A DNA stretch of 64,000 bases from JAFKFH01 sp017307375 (GCA_965229335.1 OZ245874.1:6944001-7008000); one strand, 5' to 3'; shown: positions 25,219 through 33,312, numbered from the stretch's first letter. The notes: generated by a model from the letters alone, not told the origin. A program made the numbers and translations.

Positions 25219-26982
25219 ATGCCCTGGTTGCTGAAGGCCGAACCCTATGACGACGGGTCGGCGGGTATCGTCACGCTGTTTTTCAGCGACGCCGGGTTCA
25301 TCAGCGAACCCGGCGACAGCCCGCCGAACGTCTATTGGCAGCGGCGGATCGACGGGCCGCTGAGTGTCACGCGCTCGATCTATGCCGGCGCCGCCGCCGG
25401 CGGCCAGGCCGAGATCGTCTTCGGCGATTGCGTGCTGGCCAATGACGATGGCGCGCTCGACGGCCTGGCCGCCTATGACTGGGGCGGGCGGCGTATCGAG
25501 ATCAGCTATGCCGCCGCCGAGCGGCCGGTGCTGGCGGATTTCGCGGTGGTGCTGAACGGCACGGCCGAGCAGGTCACGGTCGGCGAGCGCGACTTCACCA
25601 TCAAGCTGCGTGACATCCGCGTGCTGTTCGAGGTGCCCTGCCAGCCGGCGAAGTTCGCCGGTACCGGCGGAGCGGAAGGGGCGGCCGGGTACAACGAGCG
25701 GCGCAAGCCGCGCGTGCTCGGCCTGGCCCGGGTGTTCGAACCGGTGCTGATCAACGCGGCCTATCAGGTCTATGCCTACGGATCCGGCCCCGGCGGCGGC
25801 GTGCTGACGGCCCGCGATCGCGGCCTCGCCTTCACGGCCGCGGGGCCGGATTTTCCGGACTACGCGTCGTTGATCGCCGCGCCCGGTGTCGGCTATGGCT
25901 ACTTCACCTGCGATGCCCTGTCGCTGATCCGCTTCATCGCCACGCCGGTCGGCCCGGTCACGATCGACGCGCTGGGGCCGGTACGCGGCCCGAACCTCGT
26001 CGCGTCGTCCTTCACCGCCGGCATCGCCCAGACCGCACCGACGGTTGCAGGCCGCTGGTATGTGCTGCGCGCCCAGGTCACGCTCGGCGCCGGGACGCTC
26101 CTGCCCCGCGCCGGTGCGGCGCCCGGCCCGCTGCTGTCGGCCAGCGGCCGGGTGGTGATGCCGTTCCGGGCGAGTTCGGCCAGCACCGCGATCGACTTCG
26201 TCGGCTCCGGTTTCAGCGGCTCGATCACCAATGCCTCGGTGGTCGAGTGGCTGGGGCGGGCCGCCGACCTCGTCGACTACGTGGTCGACACCGACACGAC
26301 GCTCGCTTCGTCGGACTTCGCGCCGGGGACGATCGCGGCGCTGAACGCACTATGTCCCCAGGTGCTCGGCCACTGGTACGACGGGTCGGGCGAGTTGCCG
26401 GCCAACACCCTGCTCGACCAGATCGTCAACAGCGTCGGCGCCTATTACGGTTTCGACGAGAACCGCCGGATCGTGCTGGGCCGTTTCGACGGTCCGGCGG
26501 CGCTGGCCGAACACCGGATCGACGAGCGCGATATCGAGGAGATCGAGCCCCTCGATGTCGAGCGTCGCCTGAAGTCGCAGATCATCGGCTATCGCCGCTG
26601 CTGGCGACCGCATGGCGATCAGGACCTGGCCGGCGCCGTCCCGGCCGCCGATCGCGAGGCGCTGCGCGTCGACTATCTGAAGGTCACCGCGGCGGACCCG
26701 AGCGTCGCCGTCGCCGCCTTGCTGTCACGCGAGGAACGCTACGACACGCTGCTCGACGATGCCGCCGACGCCGCGGCCGAGGCCGCAAGGCGCCTCGCCT
26801 TGCACAGCCCGCCGCATCGCGCCTTCGCCATCACCATCAAGTACCGGCCTTCGGTCGATGTCGGCGAGACGGTCGCGGTCACCCATTCCCGCTACGGCCT
26901 CTCGGGCGGGGGCAATTTCCTGATCATGAAGACCGAGCGCGACGCCCGGTCCGATCGCATCCGCCTGGAGGTGTGGAAATGA
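25219..26982 (+). CDS. Distal tail / baseplate hub-like phage protein
   Basis: 587 residues. Follows the tape measure directly, the position of distal tail and hub proteins. Beta-rich N-terminal half (EIVFGDCVLANDDGALDGLA, IEISYAAAERPVL), a central Gly-rich part, and a C-terminal half resembling hub proteins (NTLLDQIVNSVGAYYGFDEN, VDVGETVAVTH, GGGNFLIMKTER). The last residues look like a D-R-I-R-L-E-V-W ending common in such proteins. ATG 25219 is chosen because it lies 4 bases after the tape-measure stop with GTGAGG upstream. Specific role is inferred from order. Confidence 0.65.
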   Translation: MPWLLKAEPYDDGSAGIVTLFFSDAGFISEPGDSPPNVYWQRRIDGPLSVTRSIYAGAAAGGQAEIVFGDCVLANDDGALDGLAAYDWGGRRIEISYAAAERPVLADFAVVLNGTAEQVTVGERDFTIKLRDIRVLFEVPCQPAKFAGTGGAEGAAGYNERRKPRVLGLARVFEPVLINAAYQVYAYGSGPGGGVLTARDRGLAFTAAGPDFPDYASLIAAPGVGYGYFTCDALSLIRFIATPVGPVTIDALGPVRGPNLVASSFTAGIAQTAPTVAGRWYVLRAQVTLGAGTLLPRAGAAPGPLLSASGRVVMPFRASSASTAIDFVGSGFSGSITNASVVEWLGRAADLVDYVVDTDTTLASSDFAPGTIAALNALCPQVLGHWYDGSGELPANTLLDQIVNSVGAYYGFDENRRIVLGRFDGPAALAEHRIDERDIEEIEPLDVERRLKSQIIGYRRCWRPHGDQDLAGAVPAADREALRVDYLKVTAADPSVAVAALLSREERYDTLLDDAADAAAEAARRLALHSPPHRAFAITIKYRPSVDVGETVAVTHSRYGLSGGGNFLIMKTERDARSDRIRLEVWK

Positions 26983-27857
26983 GCACGATCGCCTTCCTCT
27001 ATCGCAAGCCGACCGATACCGGCAGCTACAGCGGCGGCGGCTGGGCCGGCAGCCTGCCGCTCTCCAACCTGCAGACGCAGGACGTGCAGGCCGTGGCCCG
27101 GTCGACCAGCACCGATCCGGGCGCGACGCAGTGGCGGATCGACTGCGGCTCCAGCCCGCCGCAGCCGTTCTCGATGTTCGCGCTGCTCAACCACAACATC
27201 AGCGCGGCCGGCCGCGTGCGCTACGTCATCACCGACGATGCGGACGACGACCCCACCAACCGGCTCTACGACAGCGGCGATCGCATGGTATGGACGCCTA
27301 CCGTGGTCTGGGGCTCGCTGCCCTGGGGCGCCTTTCCCTGGGATGGCATCGATACCCATGACTATCCGGGCGGCACGATTTCGTTCCACGAGGCCGACGA
27401 TGTCTATTTCGGCCGCTACGTCTTCGTCTACATCACCGACGAGGACAACCCCGCCGGCTATGTCCAGGTCGGCCGATTCCTCGCCGGCCAGGCCTGGCGA
27501 CCGTTCTATTCGCATACCGAGGCCAGCTTGCGCACGGTCGATCCGTCGGAAAGCCGGCGCACGCTCGGCGGGCGCAAGATCGTGCTGGCGCGGCCGAAAT
27601 ACCGGCAGATGGATGTCGGCTTCAACTGGATGACCGAGGCCGACGCCCTCGGCGTCGCCTTCGAGATCGACCGCCAGATCGCCAAGGCCGGCGACATGCT
27701 GGTGGTCTACGACGCCCAGGACCAACCGGCGATCCTCTTCCGCCGCGCCTTCTACGCCTCGCTGGTCGACACCAGCCCGATCTCGGTCGTCGCCGGCACC
27801 TATGGCACCGGCGGCCCGCTCTACCAGGCGCGCCTGCAGCTCGAGGAACTGACCTGA
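26979..27857 (+). CDS. Tail protein of unknown function (distal tail module)
   Basis: 292 residues; ATGA overlap with the preceding gene. Beta-rich, with many Trp/Tyr residues (VVWGSLPWGAFPWDG, YVFVYITDEDNPAGY) and a conserved-looking RRTLGGRKIVLARPKYRQ segment that resembles carbohydrate-binding/jelly-roll tail proteins found between hub and fibre genes. No catalytic motif. Longer upstream readings are shadows of the hub gene. Its product is probably an attachment platform between hub and fibres; this is inference. Confidence 0.65.
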   Translation: MSTIAFLYRKPTDTGSYSGGGWAGSLPLSNLQTQDVQAVARSTSTDPGATQWRIDCGSSPPQPFSMFALLNHNISAAGRVRYVITDDADDDPTNRLYDSGDRMVWTPTVVWGSLPWGAFPWDGIDTHDYPGGTISFHEADDVYFGRYVFVYITDEDNPAGYVQVGRFLAGQAWRPFYSHTEASLRTVDPSESRRTLGGRKIVLARPKYRQMDVGFNWMTEADALGVAFEIDRQIAKAGDMLVVYDAQDQPAILFRRAFYASLVDTSPISVVAGTYGTGGPLYQARLQLEELT

Positions 27858-28492
27858 TGACGACCTACACCTGGCCCCAGACGGTCAACGGCGTTGCGTT
27901 CTCGGCCGCCGATTTCAATCCCTACGGCTATGTGACGAGCCTTCCCAATCTGCTCGGGAACTTCACCGCCTATGCCACGTCGATCCAGGCGCTGATTGCA
28001 TCCGACAGAACACAGGCCGCAGCCTCCGCAACAGCGGCGGCAATCTCGGCAACCGCCGCGGCGGGTAGCGCGACGGCGGCAACCGCCAGAGCGGGCGAGG
28101 CCGCAACCTCGGCAAGCAACGCCGGGGCGGCGGCCACGGCTGCGGCAGCAAGTGCCTCGGCAGCAGCCACCGCGGCAGAGTCGGCAGCGGGCGGCGGCAT
28201 CAAGATTACTGCCGCAGATACCACGCCCAAGTTACTTGATGCAGCCGTGACGGTTTCGGGCGCGATGGTCAAAAGCGTCACCGGACCGGGTGGAAACGAA
28301 AAGCTCAATCTGACGGTAGACCTTTCGGCCTATGCCACCAGAGCTTCGCCGGTGCTGACCGGCACACCGACTGCGCCAACGGCGTCGGCCGGCGCCAACA
28401 CCAATCAAATCGCCAGCACCGCTTTCGTCGAGGCGCGGGCCATCGCCGCCCCCACGACCGCCGAAGTGCTCTGGACCCGTGCATTCGTCTGA
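27857..28492 (+). CDS. Tail fibre protein with Ala-rich shaft (copy 1 of anchor module)
   Basis: 211 residues; TGATG overlap with the gene before. An N-terminal anchor of about 55 residues (MTTYTWPQTVNGVAFSAADF...PYGYV...PNLLGNFTAYA) is shared with the fibre gene at 29571. Next is an Ala/Ser/Thr-rich low-complexity shaft (residues ~55-115) and a fibre repeat ending SPVLTGTPTAPTASAG / QIASTAFVEA, the Phage_fiber_2-type motif. The short length suggests it is a base or connector for the small proteins that follow. Confidence 0.75.
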   Translation: MTTYTWPQTVNGVAFSAADFNPYGYVTSLPNLLGNFTAYATSIQALIASDRTQAAASATAAAISATAAAGSATAATARAGEAATSASNAGAAATAAAASASAAATAAESAAGGGIKITAADTTPKLLDAAVTVSGAMVKSVTGPGGNEKLNLTVDLSAYATRASPVLTGTPTAPTASAGANTNQIASTAFVEARAIAAPTTAEVLWTRAFV

Positions 28493-28502
28493 GGAGATTC
28501 CT

Positions 28503-28823
28503 ATGCCCGCACTTGCTTTTCCGACTGGTGCCGCGACCGGTACGCCGATTGCCATCGGCACCAGCGACACGACACTGCATACGACGCGTGCCGGCAAGAA
28601 GTCGGAGGTCTCGATCCTTGTTTTCAACAATGATGCCGCCGCGGACTACAACGTGACGCTGAAAATCGGCGGCACGGCAATCGGCGTAACAAAGATCGAG
28701 AAGCTTGCAGGTCCCTACCTGGTACTGCCGCCGATCGTGCTCGACGCCGGGCTTGCGATCACCGCTACCACGACGATTGCGACGAAGCTCTGTGCGCTGG
28801 TTCAAGTCGCGGAGTACGACTGA
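28503..28823 (+). CDS. Small phage structural protein, beta-rich
   Basis: 106 residues from ATG 28503, which has GAGGAG eight bases upstream. One beta-sandwich-like domain (SEVSILVFNNDAAADYNVTL, GTAIGVTKIEKL, GPYLVLPPIVLDAGLAITA). No signal peptide or TM. Similar short proteins lie beside tail-fibre genes in many prophages; function unknown. It shares a TGATG overlap with the next gene, so both are translationally coupled. Confidence 0.65.
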   Translation: MPALAFPTGAATGTPIAIGTSDTTLHTTRAGKKSEVSILVFNNDAAADYNVTLKIGGTAIGVTKIEKLAGPYLVLPPIVLDAGLAITATTTIATKLCALVQVAEYD

Positions 28824-29491
28824 TGCCAAACAACATCGGTATCAGGGCGACCAGACGACTGTCGGGCCGCATCAATGGCAGTAACAGCGGCCTCACGGCC
28901 ACATTGATCTACAGTTTCGTAGAAATTCTGTCGTCAGACAGTTTTCCCGTCGTTATCCCGGCAAATGCGATTTGCTGGCGGGTGAAGGCCTTCGGCGGCG
29001 GCGGTGGTGGCGGCGGCAATGGGCAGCCCAGTGTCGGCCTTTATCAAGGCGGTGACGGTGGCTCGGGCGGTATGGCAGATACTGGCCTCGTAGTAGGCGA
29101 TGGCAGCGCCAAGACTATTTCAGGGACAATCGGGGCAGGAGGTGCGGGCGCGGCTGGCTCCTGGGACGGCTACTCGACTAGTGGCGGCACCACATCGGTC
29201 AGTGTCGGCGGATTCTCGCTGGCCGCCTACGGCGGCGGTGGCGGGGCCCAAGCCCCGATAGAGAACGGCGTGCCTGGCGGGCTCGGCGGCGGCGCGGCGG
29301 GCGGTGCAGTCAATATCGCGGGCGGCGCCGGGATTGCCGGCGGCTTGTCCGCCAAGACGGCTCAGGGCGGCGTTGGCGGGCTGGGATATCCCGGCCGAGG
29401 CATTCCATCGCCCAGCCACGCAACTGGGTCGACCATTGGCGCACACGGCCGAGCGGGTGGGGTCCTGGCCGAATGGTGGACGGCCCCGTAG
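28823..29491 (+). CDS. Glycine-rich tail tip / adhesin-like protein
   Basis: 222 residues. N-terminal 60 residues are beta-rich (LIYSFVEILSSDSFPVVIPA), then a strongly glycine-rich domain (runs such as FGGGGGGGGNG, GGLGGGAAGG) ending ...HGRAGGVLAEWWTAP. Gly-rich domains with aromatic ends occur at the receptor-binding tips of phage fibres, for example polyglycine adhesins. Host recognition is therefore a reasonable inference. GC content dips in the first third, as in the two genes before. Confidence 0.65.
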   Translation: MPNNIGIRATRRLSGRINGSNSGLTATLIYSFVEILSSDSFPVVIPANAICWRVKAFGGGGGGGGNGQPSVGLYQGGDGGSGGMADTGLVVGDGSAKTISGTIGAGGAGAAGSWDGYSTSGGTTSVSVGGFSLAAYGGGGGAQAPIENGVPGGLGGGAAGGAVNIAGGAGIAGGLSAKTAQGGVGGLGYPGRGIPSPSHATGSTIGAHGRAGGVLAEWWTAP

Positions 29492-29570
29492 CGCGGCGGC
29501 CGATCAGTAGCGAAGTGACACGTTCGCCCCCGGACACACCGCCCTCATTCAACTGCAAGGAATCCCTCCG

Positions 29571-31391
29571 ATGACGACCCATACTTGGCCGTTGACGATC
29601 AACGGCGTGACGTTCACGGCTGCCGATTTCGAACCCTATGGCTATGTCAACGCCGTCCCGAATCTGATGGGAAATTTTGCCGCCTATGCCGGCGCGATCA
29701 ACACCTCGATCGCCACCGACAAGGCGGAAGCCGTCGCTGCCGCCGGCGCGGCGACAACAGCAGCCGGCAATGCCGCGTCAGATGCTGCGACCGCATCGGC
29801 GAAGGCAGGCGAGGCATCGGCGGCAGCAGCCGGCGCTTCGAGCAGTGCCGGCACCGCGACGACCAAGGCCGCCGAGGCGGCGAATTCGGCGTCGGCTGCG
29901 GCGGCCAGCGCCGGCACCGCCGCGACGAAGGCGGGCGAGGCGACGAGTGCGGCCGCGAGCGCCTCGGCCGGCGCCGCCACGGCGACCGCGAAGGCCGGCG
30001 AAGCCGCCACGTCGGCCGGGAACGCGGCCGGCAGCGCCACGACCGCGACGACCAAGGCGGGAGAGGCATCGGCGTCGGCTGCGGCTGCGGCCGGTTCGTC
30101 CACGGCGGCCGCCAACTCGGCGACGGCCGCGGCGGCCAGCGCGGCACAGGCGGCTACCTATGCCGGCGGCGGCATCAAGGTCAGCGCCACCGACACGACC
30201 CATGGCCTGCTCGGCGGCAAGCTCACCGCGCTCGGCCCGCTGTCCTGGTCGGTCGCCAATGCCGGCGGCGACGAACGCTATCGGATCGCCATGGACTGGG
30301 CGAACCTGCCAGCGGCGAGCTTCACCGGGCAGGTCCTGTTGCCGGTCGGGTCGGTCGGTGCGCCCGGACTGGCTTTCGCCTCGGCGCCGAAAGCCGGCCT
30401 TTTCATCAGCAATACGACCACGCATGCGATCAGGATGGTGGCGGGCACAGCCGGCGTGACCAGCGCCGGCGGCAACGCGTCCATAGCGGGCGGGTCCGGG
30501 GGCGCCACCGCAGGCAATGGCGGCAATGGATTGCTGACGGGTGGCGCGGCGACGGAAGGCAATGGCGGCGGTGCCTTCGTCCTCGGTGGGAGTGGGGCCA
30601 GCGCGACGGGGGCGGCGCGCGACGGCGGCGCGGTGACGATTACCGGTGGTGCCCCGGCGGGCACGGGCGCCGGCGGCGACGTGACGATCTCGGCGGGCAG
30701 TGGCGGGACCGTCGGTTCCGCGGCCTTTGCCCTGCTGGAGGGCGGGGCCGGGCCGAGCGGCGGAGGCCCGGCCGGCGGGGCAACCGTCCGTGCCGGTCTG
30801 CCCGTCGATGGCGACGGCGGATCGTGCAGCCTGCGCGCAACCGCCGGCGTCGGCACCAACCGGCACGGCGGGAGCAGCTATATCTATGGCGGCAACGCCA
30901 CGGGGACCGGGACCGGCGGATCGATCACGCTGACCGCCGGTTCGTCGCCGTCGGGCACGGCCGGCGACATCTCCCTGATCACATCGGGCGGCGGCACGGC
31001 CTGGCTGAACGGCTCGAAACTGCGGACCGTCGCCAATACGAAGGAAGCCATCACCATCGCCGTGTCGGACGAAACCTCGGCGATCACCGCCGGCACCGGC
31101 AAAGTGACGTTCCGCATGCCCTACCGCTTCACGCTGACGGCGGTCCGGGCCTCGCTGACCGCAGCGTCCACCAGCGGCACGCCATCCATCGACGTCAACC
31201 GCAACGGTAGCTCGATTTTCTCGACCACGCTGACTATCGACGCCAGCGAACGGACTTCGGTGACGGCGGCGACGCCGGCCGTGCTGGCCACCACCATCCT
31301 GAACGACGACGACGAAATCACCATCGACGTCGACGCGGCCGGCACCGGTGCCAAGGGCCTTAAGGTGACGCTGATCGGGAGCCAGGTCTGA
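29571..31391 (+). CDS. Long tail fibre protein (copy 2 of anchor module)
   Basis: 606 residues. The N-terminal anchor (MTTHTWPLTINGVTFTAADFEPYGYV...) matches the protein at 27857. A long Ala/Thr/Lys-Gly-Glu repeat shaft covers residues ~55-200 (recurring TTKAGEA units). Next is AGGGIKVSATDTTHGLLGGKL, shared in style with the first copy, a Gly/Ser/Thr-rich region (300-480), and a beta-rich C-terminal domain (FTLTAVRASLTAASTSGTP ... DDDEITIDVDAAG). The last domain resembles tail-fibre heads found in many alphaproteobacterial prophages. AAGGAA lies before the ATG. Confidence 0.75.
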   Translation: MTTHTWPLTINGVTFTAADFEPYGYVNAVPNLMGNFAAYAGAINTSIATDKAEAVAAAGAATTAAGNAASDAATASAKAGEASAAAAGASSSAGTATTKAAEAANSASAAAASAGTAATKAGEATSAAASASAGAATATAKAGEAATSAGNAAGSATTATTKAGEASASAAAAAGSSTAAANSATAAAASAAQAATYAGGGIKVSATDTTHGLLGGKLTALGPLSWSVANAGGDERYRIAMDWANLPAASFTGQVLLPVGSVGAPGLAFASAPKAGLFISNTTTHAIRMVAGTAGVTSAGGNASIAGGSGGATAGNGGNGLLTGGAATEGNGGGAFVLGGSGASATGAARDGGAVTITGGAPAGTGAGGDVTISAGSGGTVGSAAFALLEGGAGPSGGGPAGGATVRAGLPVDGDGGSCSLRATAGVGTNRHGGSSYIYGGNATGTGTGGSITLTAGSSPSGTAGDISLITSGGGTAWLNGSKLRTVANTKEAITIAVSDETSAITAGTGKVTFRMPYRFTLTAVRASLTAASTSGTPSIDVNRNGSSIFSTTLTIDASERTSVTAATPAVLATTILNDDDEITIDVDAAGTGAKGLKVTLIGSQV

Positions 31392-32041
31392 TGTTCGTCA
31401 TCAACCCATTCTTCTTCCCGGGAGGTGGTGCGACCGTCATCGGCCAGGGCAATACCCCCTACGCCTCGAGCTACGCGGCGACCAACGGCTATGTCTCGAT
31501 CGACCAGGGCGGCGAGGGTGGCAGCTATCGGATCCTCGCCACGGCATCGGCCCCCAGCAATCAGTGGAGTACCCTGGCATTCATCGGCGGACCCAATCTG
31601 TGGGGGGCGGGCAACGACGTCTATCAGGAACTCAAGCTCGTCGCCGCCCCGAACGGCATCAGCCTCGTGGCGGGAGTCTGCAACGATGGCGTCAACACCT
31701 CGAGTCACGTCGGCTACAATACCTCCGGACTGGGCTTCTATGCCGGGACCAACTATGCGCAGGTCGGCGTTTACCATAATGACGGCCTGGCGGTGAATGT
31801 CGCCGACAATAGCGGCACAGCGACGCCTGGCAGCCGGGTGACCGTGCGGGTCCGGAATGCTGCCGGTCAATACCGGGTCGACGGCTACATCGACGGCCTG
31901 CTCATTGCCCACGGTTCGATTGCCGCGCTGCCGGGCAACTCCTACATGGGCCTGTCGCTTTTCGGATCCGGCACCATGATCGAGTGCACCCGGGCATCGC
32001 AGGTGCGACATCCGATAGCCGGCTCGGTCTACCTGGGATAA
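31391..32041 (+). CDS. Terminal protein of the tail-fibre locus, beta-sandwich
   Basis: 216 residues, TGATG overlap with the long fibre gene. Short N-terminal Phe-rich segment (MFVINPFFFPGGG) then a single domain that looks like a concanavalin-type sandwich (YVSIDQGGEGGSYRILA, NGISLVAGVCNDG, VTVRVRNAAGQYRVDGYIDG, NSYMGLSLFGSG). This could bind surface glycans. It is the last cassette gene; core genes resume after about 120 bases. Confidence 0.62.
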   Translation: MFVINPFFFPGGGATVIGQGNTPYASSYAATNGYVSIDQGGEGGSYRILATASAPSNQWSTLAFIGGPNLWGAGNDVYQELKLVAAPNGISLVAGVCNDGVNTSSHVGYNTSGLGFYAGTNYAQVGVYHNDGLAVNVADNSGTATPGSRVTVRVRNAAGQYRVDGYIDGLLIAHGSIAALPGNSYMGLSLFGSGTMIECTRASQVRHPIAGSVYLG

Positions 32042-32055
32042 GACCGAATCCCCGC

Positions 32056-32084
32056 TTGCCTGCCGCGGGCCTATCCTCTATAAG
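32056..32084 (+). promoter_or_regulatory. Candidate rpmE promoter
   Basis: TTGCCT (32056-32061), 17-base spacer, TATAAG (32079-32084). It is well placed 75 bases before the rpmE start codon. Confidence 0.5.
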
Positions 32085-32111
32085 GCGGCGCTTGCGAAAT
32101 TCAGTGGCCAA

Positions 32112-32138
32112 GGCCTCTCAGAGCGCCCTTAAGAGGCC
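32112..32138 (+). promoter_or_regulatory. Possible rpmE leader hairpin
   Basis: Perfect 7-base stem GGCCTCT / AGAGGCC with a 13-base loop, in the 5' untranslated region just upstream of the GGAGA ribosome site. It could be an autoregulatory L31 leader; this is speculative. Confidence 0.35.
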
Positions 32139-32159
32139 GTGACGCCCCGGAGACGAACG

Positions 32160-32399
32160 ATGAAGAGCAACACCCACCCCGATTACCACGAGATCACCGT
32201 CAAGATGACCGACGGGACCCTCTACAAGACCCGTTCGACCTGGGGCAAGGCTGGCGACACCCTGACCCTCGACATCGATCCGCTGGTGCACCCGGCCTGG
32301 ACCGGCGGCCCGGCCCGCCTGAACGAACAGGGCGGCCAGGTCGCCAAGTTCAACAAGCGCTTTGCGGCGCTGGGCGCGCTGGGCGCCAAGAAGGCCTGA
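32160..32399 (+). CDS. rpmE: 50S ribosomal protein L31 (zinc-independent form)
   Basis: 79 residues. Starts MKSNTHPDYHEITVKM and contains DPLVHPAWTGG and VAKFNKRFAALG, the L31 core. The zinc-binding CxxC of E. coli L31 is absent (positions read MTDGTL and DIDPLV), as in other alphaproteobacterial C-minus L31. ATG 32160 is preceded by GGAGA; the first in-frame start 21 bases upstream is not conserved. It has its own promoter and a long perfect hairpin downstream. Confidence 0.96.
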   Translation: MKSNTHPDYHEITVKMTDGTLYKTRSTWGKAGDTLTLDIDPLVHPAWTGGPARLNEQGGQVAKFNKRFAALGALGAKKA

Positions 32400-32459
32400 T
32401 TTCCGCGACCGGCTCCTTCAGGATTCGGTCAGCGATTTCAGGGACTTGAGCCTTAGAGT

Positions 32460-32500
32460 ATCGGGGGGCGGTGCCGGCACCGCCCCCCGAATGCGTTTCT
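32460..32500 (+). terminator. Strong hairpin terminator after rpmE
   Basis: A perfect 28-base palindrome, arms 32462-32475 and 32476-32489 (CGGGGGGCGGTGCC and its complement), followed by AATGCGTTTCT. Stem is exceptional; the T-run is short. Confidence 0.6.
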
Positions 32501-32503
32501 GCC

Positions 32504-32533
32504 CTTGAAGCCCACGCCTCCCTTTCCCACATG
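32504..32533 (+). promoter_or_regulatory. Candidate heat-shock (RpoH) promoter of hsp20
   Basis: CTTGAAG at 32504-32510 and CCCACAT at 32526-32532, about 15 bases apart, resembling the sigma-32 consensus. It would start a leader of about 160 bases that contains the ROSE-like structure. Confidence 0.45.
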
Positions 32534-32539
32534 AGCATT

Positions 32540-32698
32540 GTCGGGACGCCCGGATGGGGTCCCGACCGGAAATGGACCAGTCTCGACGCCGCGCCGGGTT
32601 CGGATGAGCCGGCTGGGCGGGATGGTCCGATCGACGGGCGGACCTTTGCGCGGTCGCCTATCGGTTCAACCACTCATGTTGCTCGATTGGAGGATATG
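32540..32698 (+). promoter_or_regulatory. ROSE-type RNA thermometer in the hsp20 leader
   Basis: The final hairpin is TTGCTC (32679-32684), loop GATTG, GGAGGAT (32689-32695). It has the ROSE hallmark U-U/C-G-C-U opposite the Shine-Dalgarno, with one G facing G, so pairing is imperfect and melts with heat. Two upstream stems fit ROSE architecture: GTCGGGAC (32540-32547) with GTCCCGAC (32559-32566), and GGTCCG (32624-32629) with CGGACC (32639-32644). Thermosensing is inferred from these features. Confidence 0.7.
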
Positions 32699-33169
32699 AT
32701 GCGCACTTTCGACCTTTCGCCGCTGCTCCGCGCCACCGTCGGCTTCGATCGTATCGATCGCCTGTTCGACTCGGTCGGCCGCCTCGATGATCAGGCGGTT
32801 TCCTACCCGCCCTACAACATCGAGAAGCATGGCGAGGACAAGTACCGGATCACCATGGCGGTCGCCGGTTTCAGCGAAGACGAGCTGACCTTGACCGTAC
32901 AGCAGAACACCCTTCTGATCGCCGGCAAGGCGAAGGAGGAGGGCGAGGCCGGGTCGGTGCAGTTCCTGCATCGCGGCATCGCCCGGCGTGCCTTCGAGCG
33001 CCGCTTCGAGCTGGCCGACACCATCAAGGTGACCGGCGCCGGCCTCGACAACGGCCTGCTGACCGTGGATCTCGTCCGGGTCATTCCGGAAGCGATGAAG
33101 CCGCGTCAGATCAAGATCGAGACCGTGGCGCCCCGCCAGGCCCCGGTTCTCGAGAACAAGGCCGCCTGA
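32699..33169 (+). CDS. Small heat-shock protein Hsp20 (IbpA family)
   Basis: 156 residues. Holdase chaperone with an alpha-crystallin domain (YNIEKHGEDKYRITMAVAGF ... RGIARRAFERRFELAD ... GLLTVDLVRVIPE), and the alphaproteobacterial N-terminus MRTFDLSPLLRATVGFDRID. The second of two adjacent ATGs (32699) is chosen: it lies 5 bases after GGAGG, while the first lies only 2. Likely controlled by heat both at transcription and through the ROSE-like leader. It is convergent with the hydrolase gene; three hairpins separate them. Confidence 0.95.
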   Translation: MRTFDLSPLLRATVGFDRIDRLFDSVGRLDDQAVSYPPYNIEKHGEDKYRITMAVAGFSEDELTLTVQQNTLLIAGKAKEEGEAGSVQFLHRGIARRAFERRFELADTIKVTGAGLDNGLLTVDLVRVIPEAMKPRQIKIETVAPRQAPVLENKAA

Positions 33170-33184
33170 CGCACGACTGACCCA

Positions 33185-33312
33185 GGGCCGGGTTTCGTAC
33201 CTTCCCGGCCCCACCTCGGAAACCGGCCCGCGTCCCCTCCCTCGCGTCGGGCCGGTTTCGAGGAAACGGAGCCCGCCCCGGTTTCCCCCGCCGGGGCGGG
33301 CTTTCCATTTGT
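33185..33312. terminator. Cluster of three terminator hairpins between convergent genes
   Basis: Stem 1: GGGCCGGG (33185-33192) / CCCGGCCC (33204-33211). Stem 2: AAACCGGCCCG (33220-33230) / CGGGCCGGTTT (33248-33258), extendable by CCTCG/CGAGG. Stem 3: 12 base pairs, 33270-33281 with 33291-33302, followed by TTCCATTTGTT on the plus strand and CCGTTTCC on the minus strand. Together they can stop transcription from both sides. Confidence 0.65.

Noticed and set aside
29585..31210. Overlapping forward frames of 260 to 541 codons inside the long tail-fibre gene.
   Set aside because: Low-complexity Arg/Gly/Pro translations of the Ala-rich repeat in other frames; no start site or homology.
17398..32041. 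Gene transfer agent cluster.
   Set aside because: GTA clusters include capsid, portal, terminase and protease genes and a different tail order; none of these is here.
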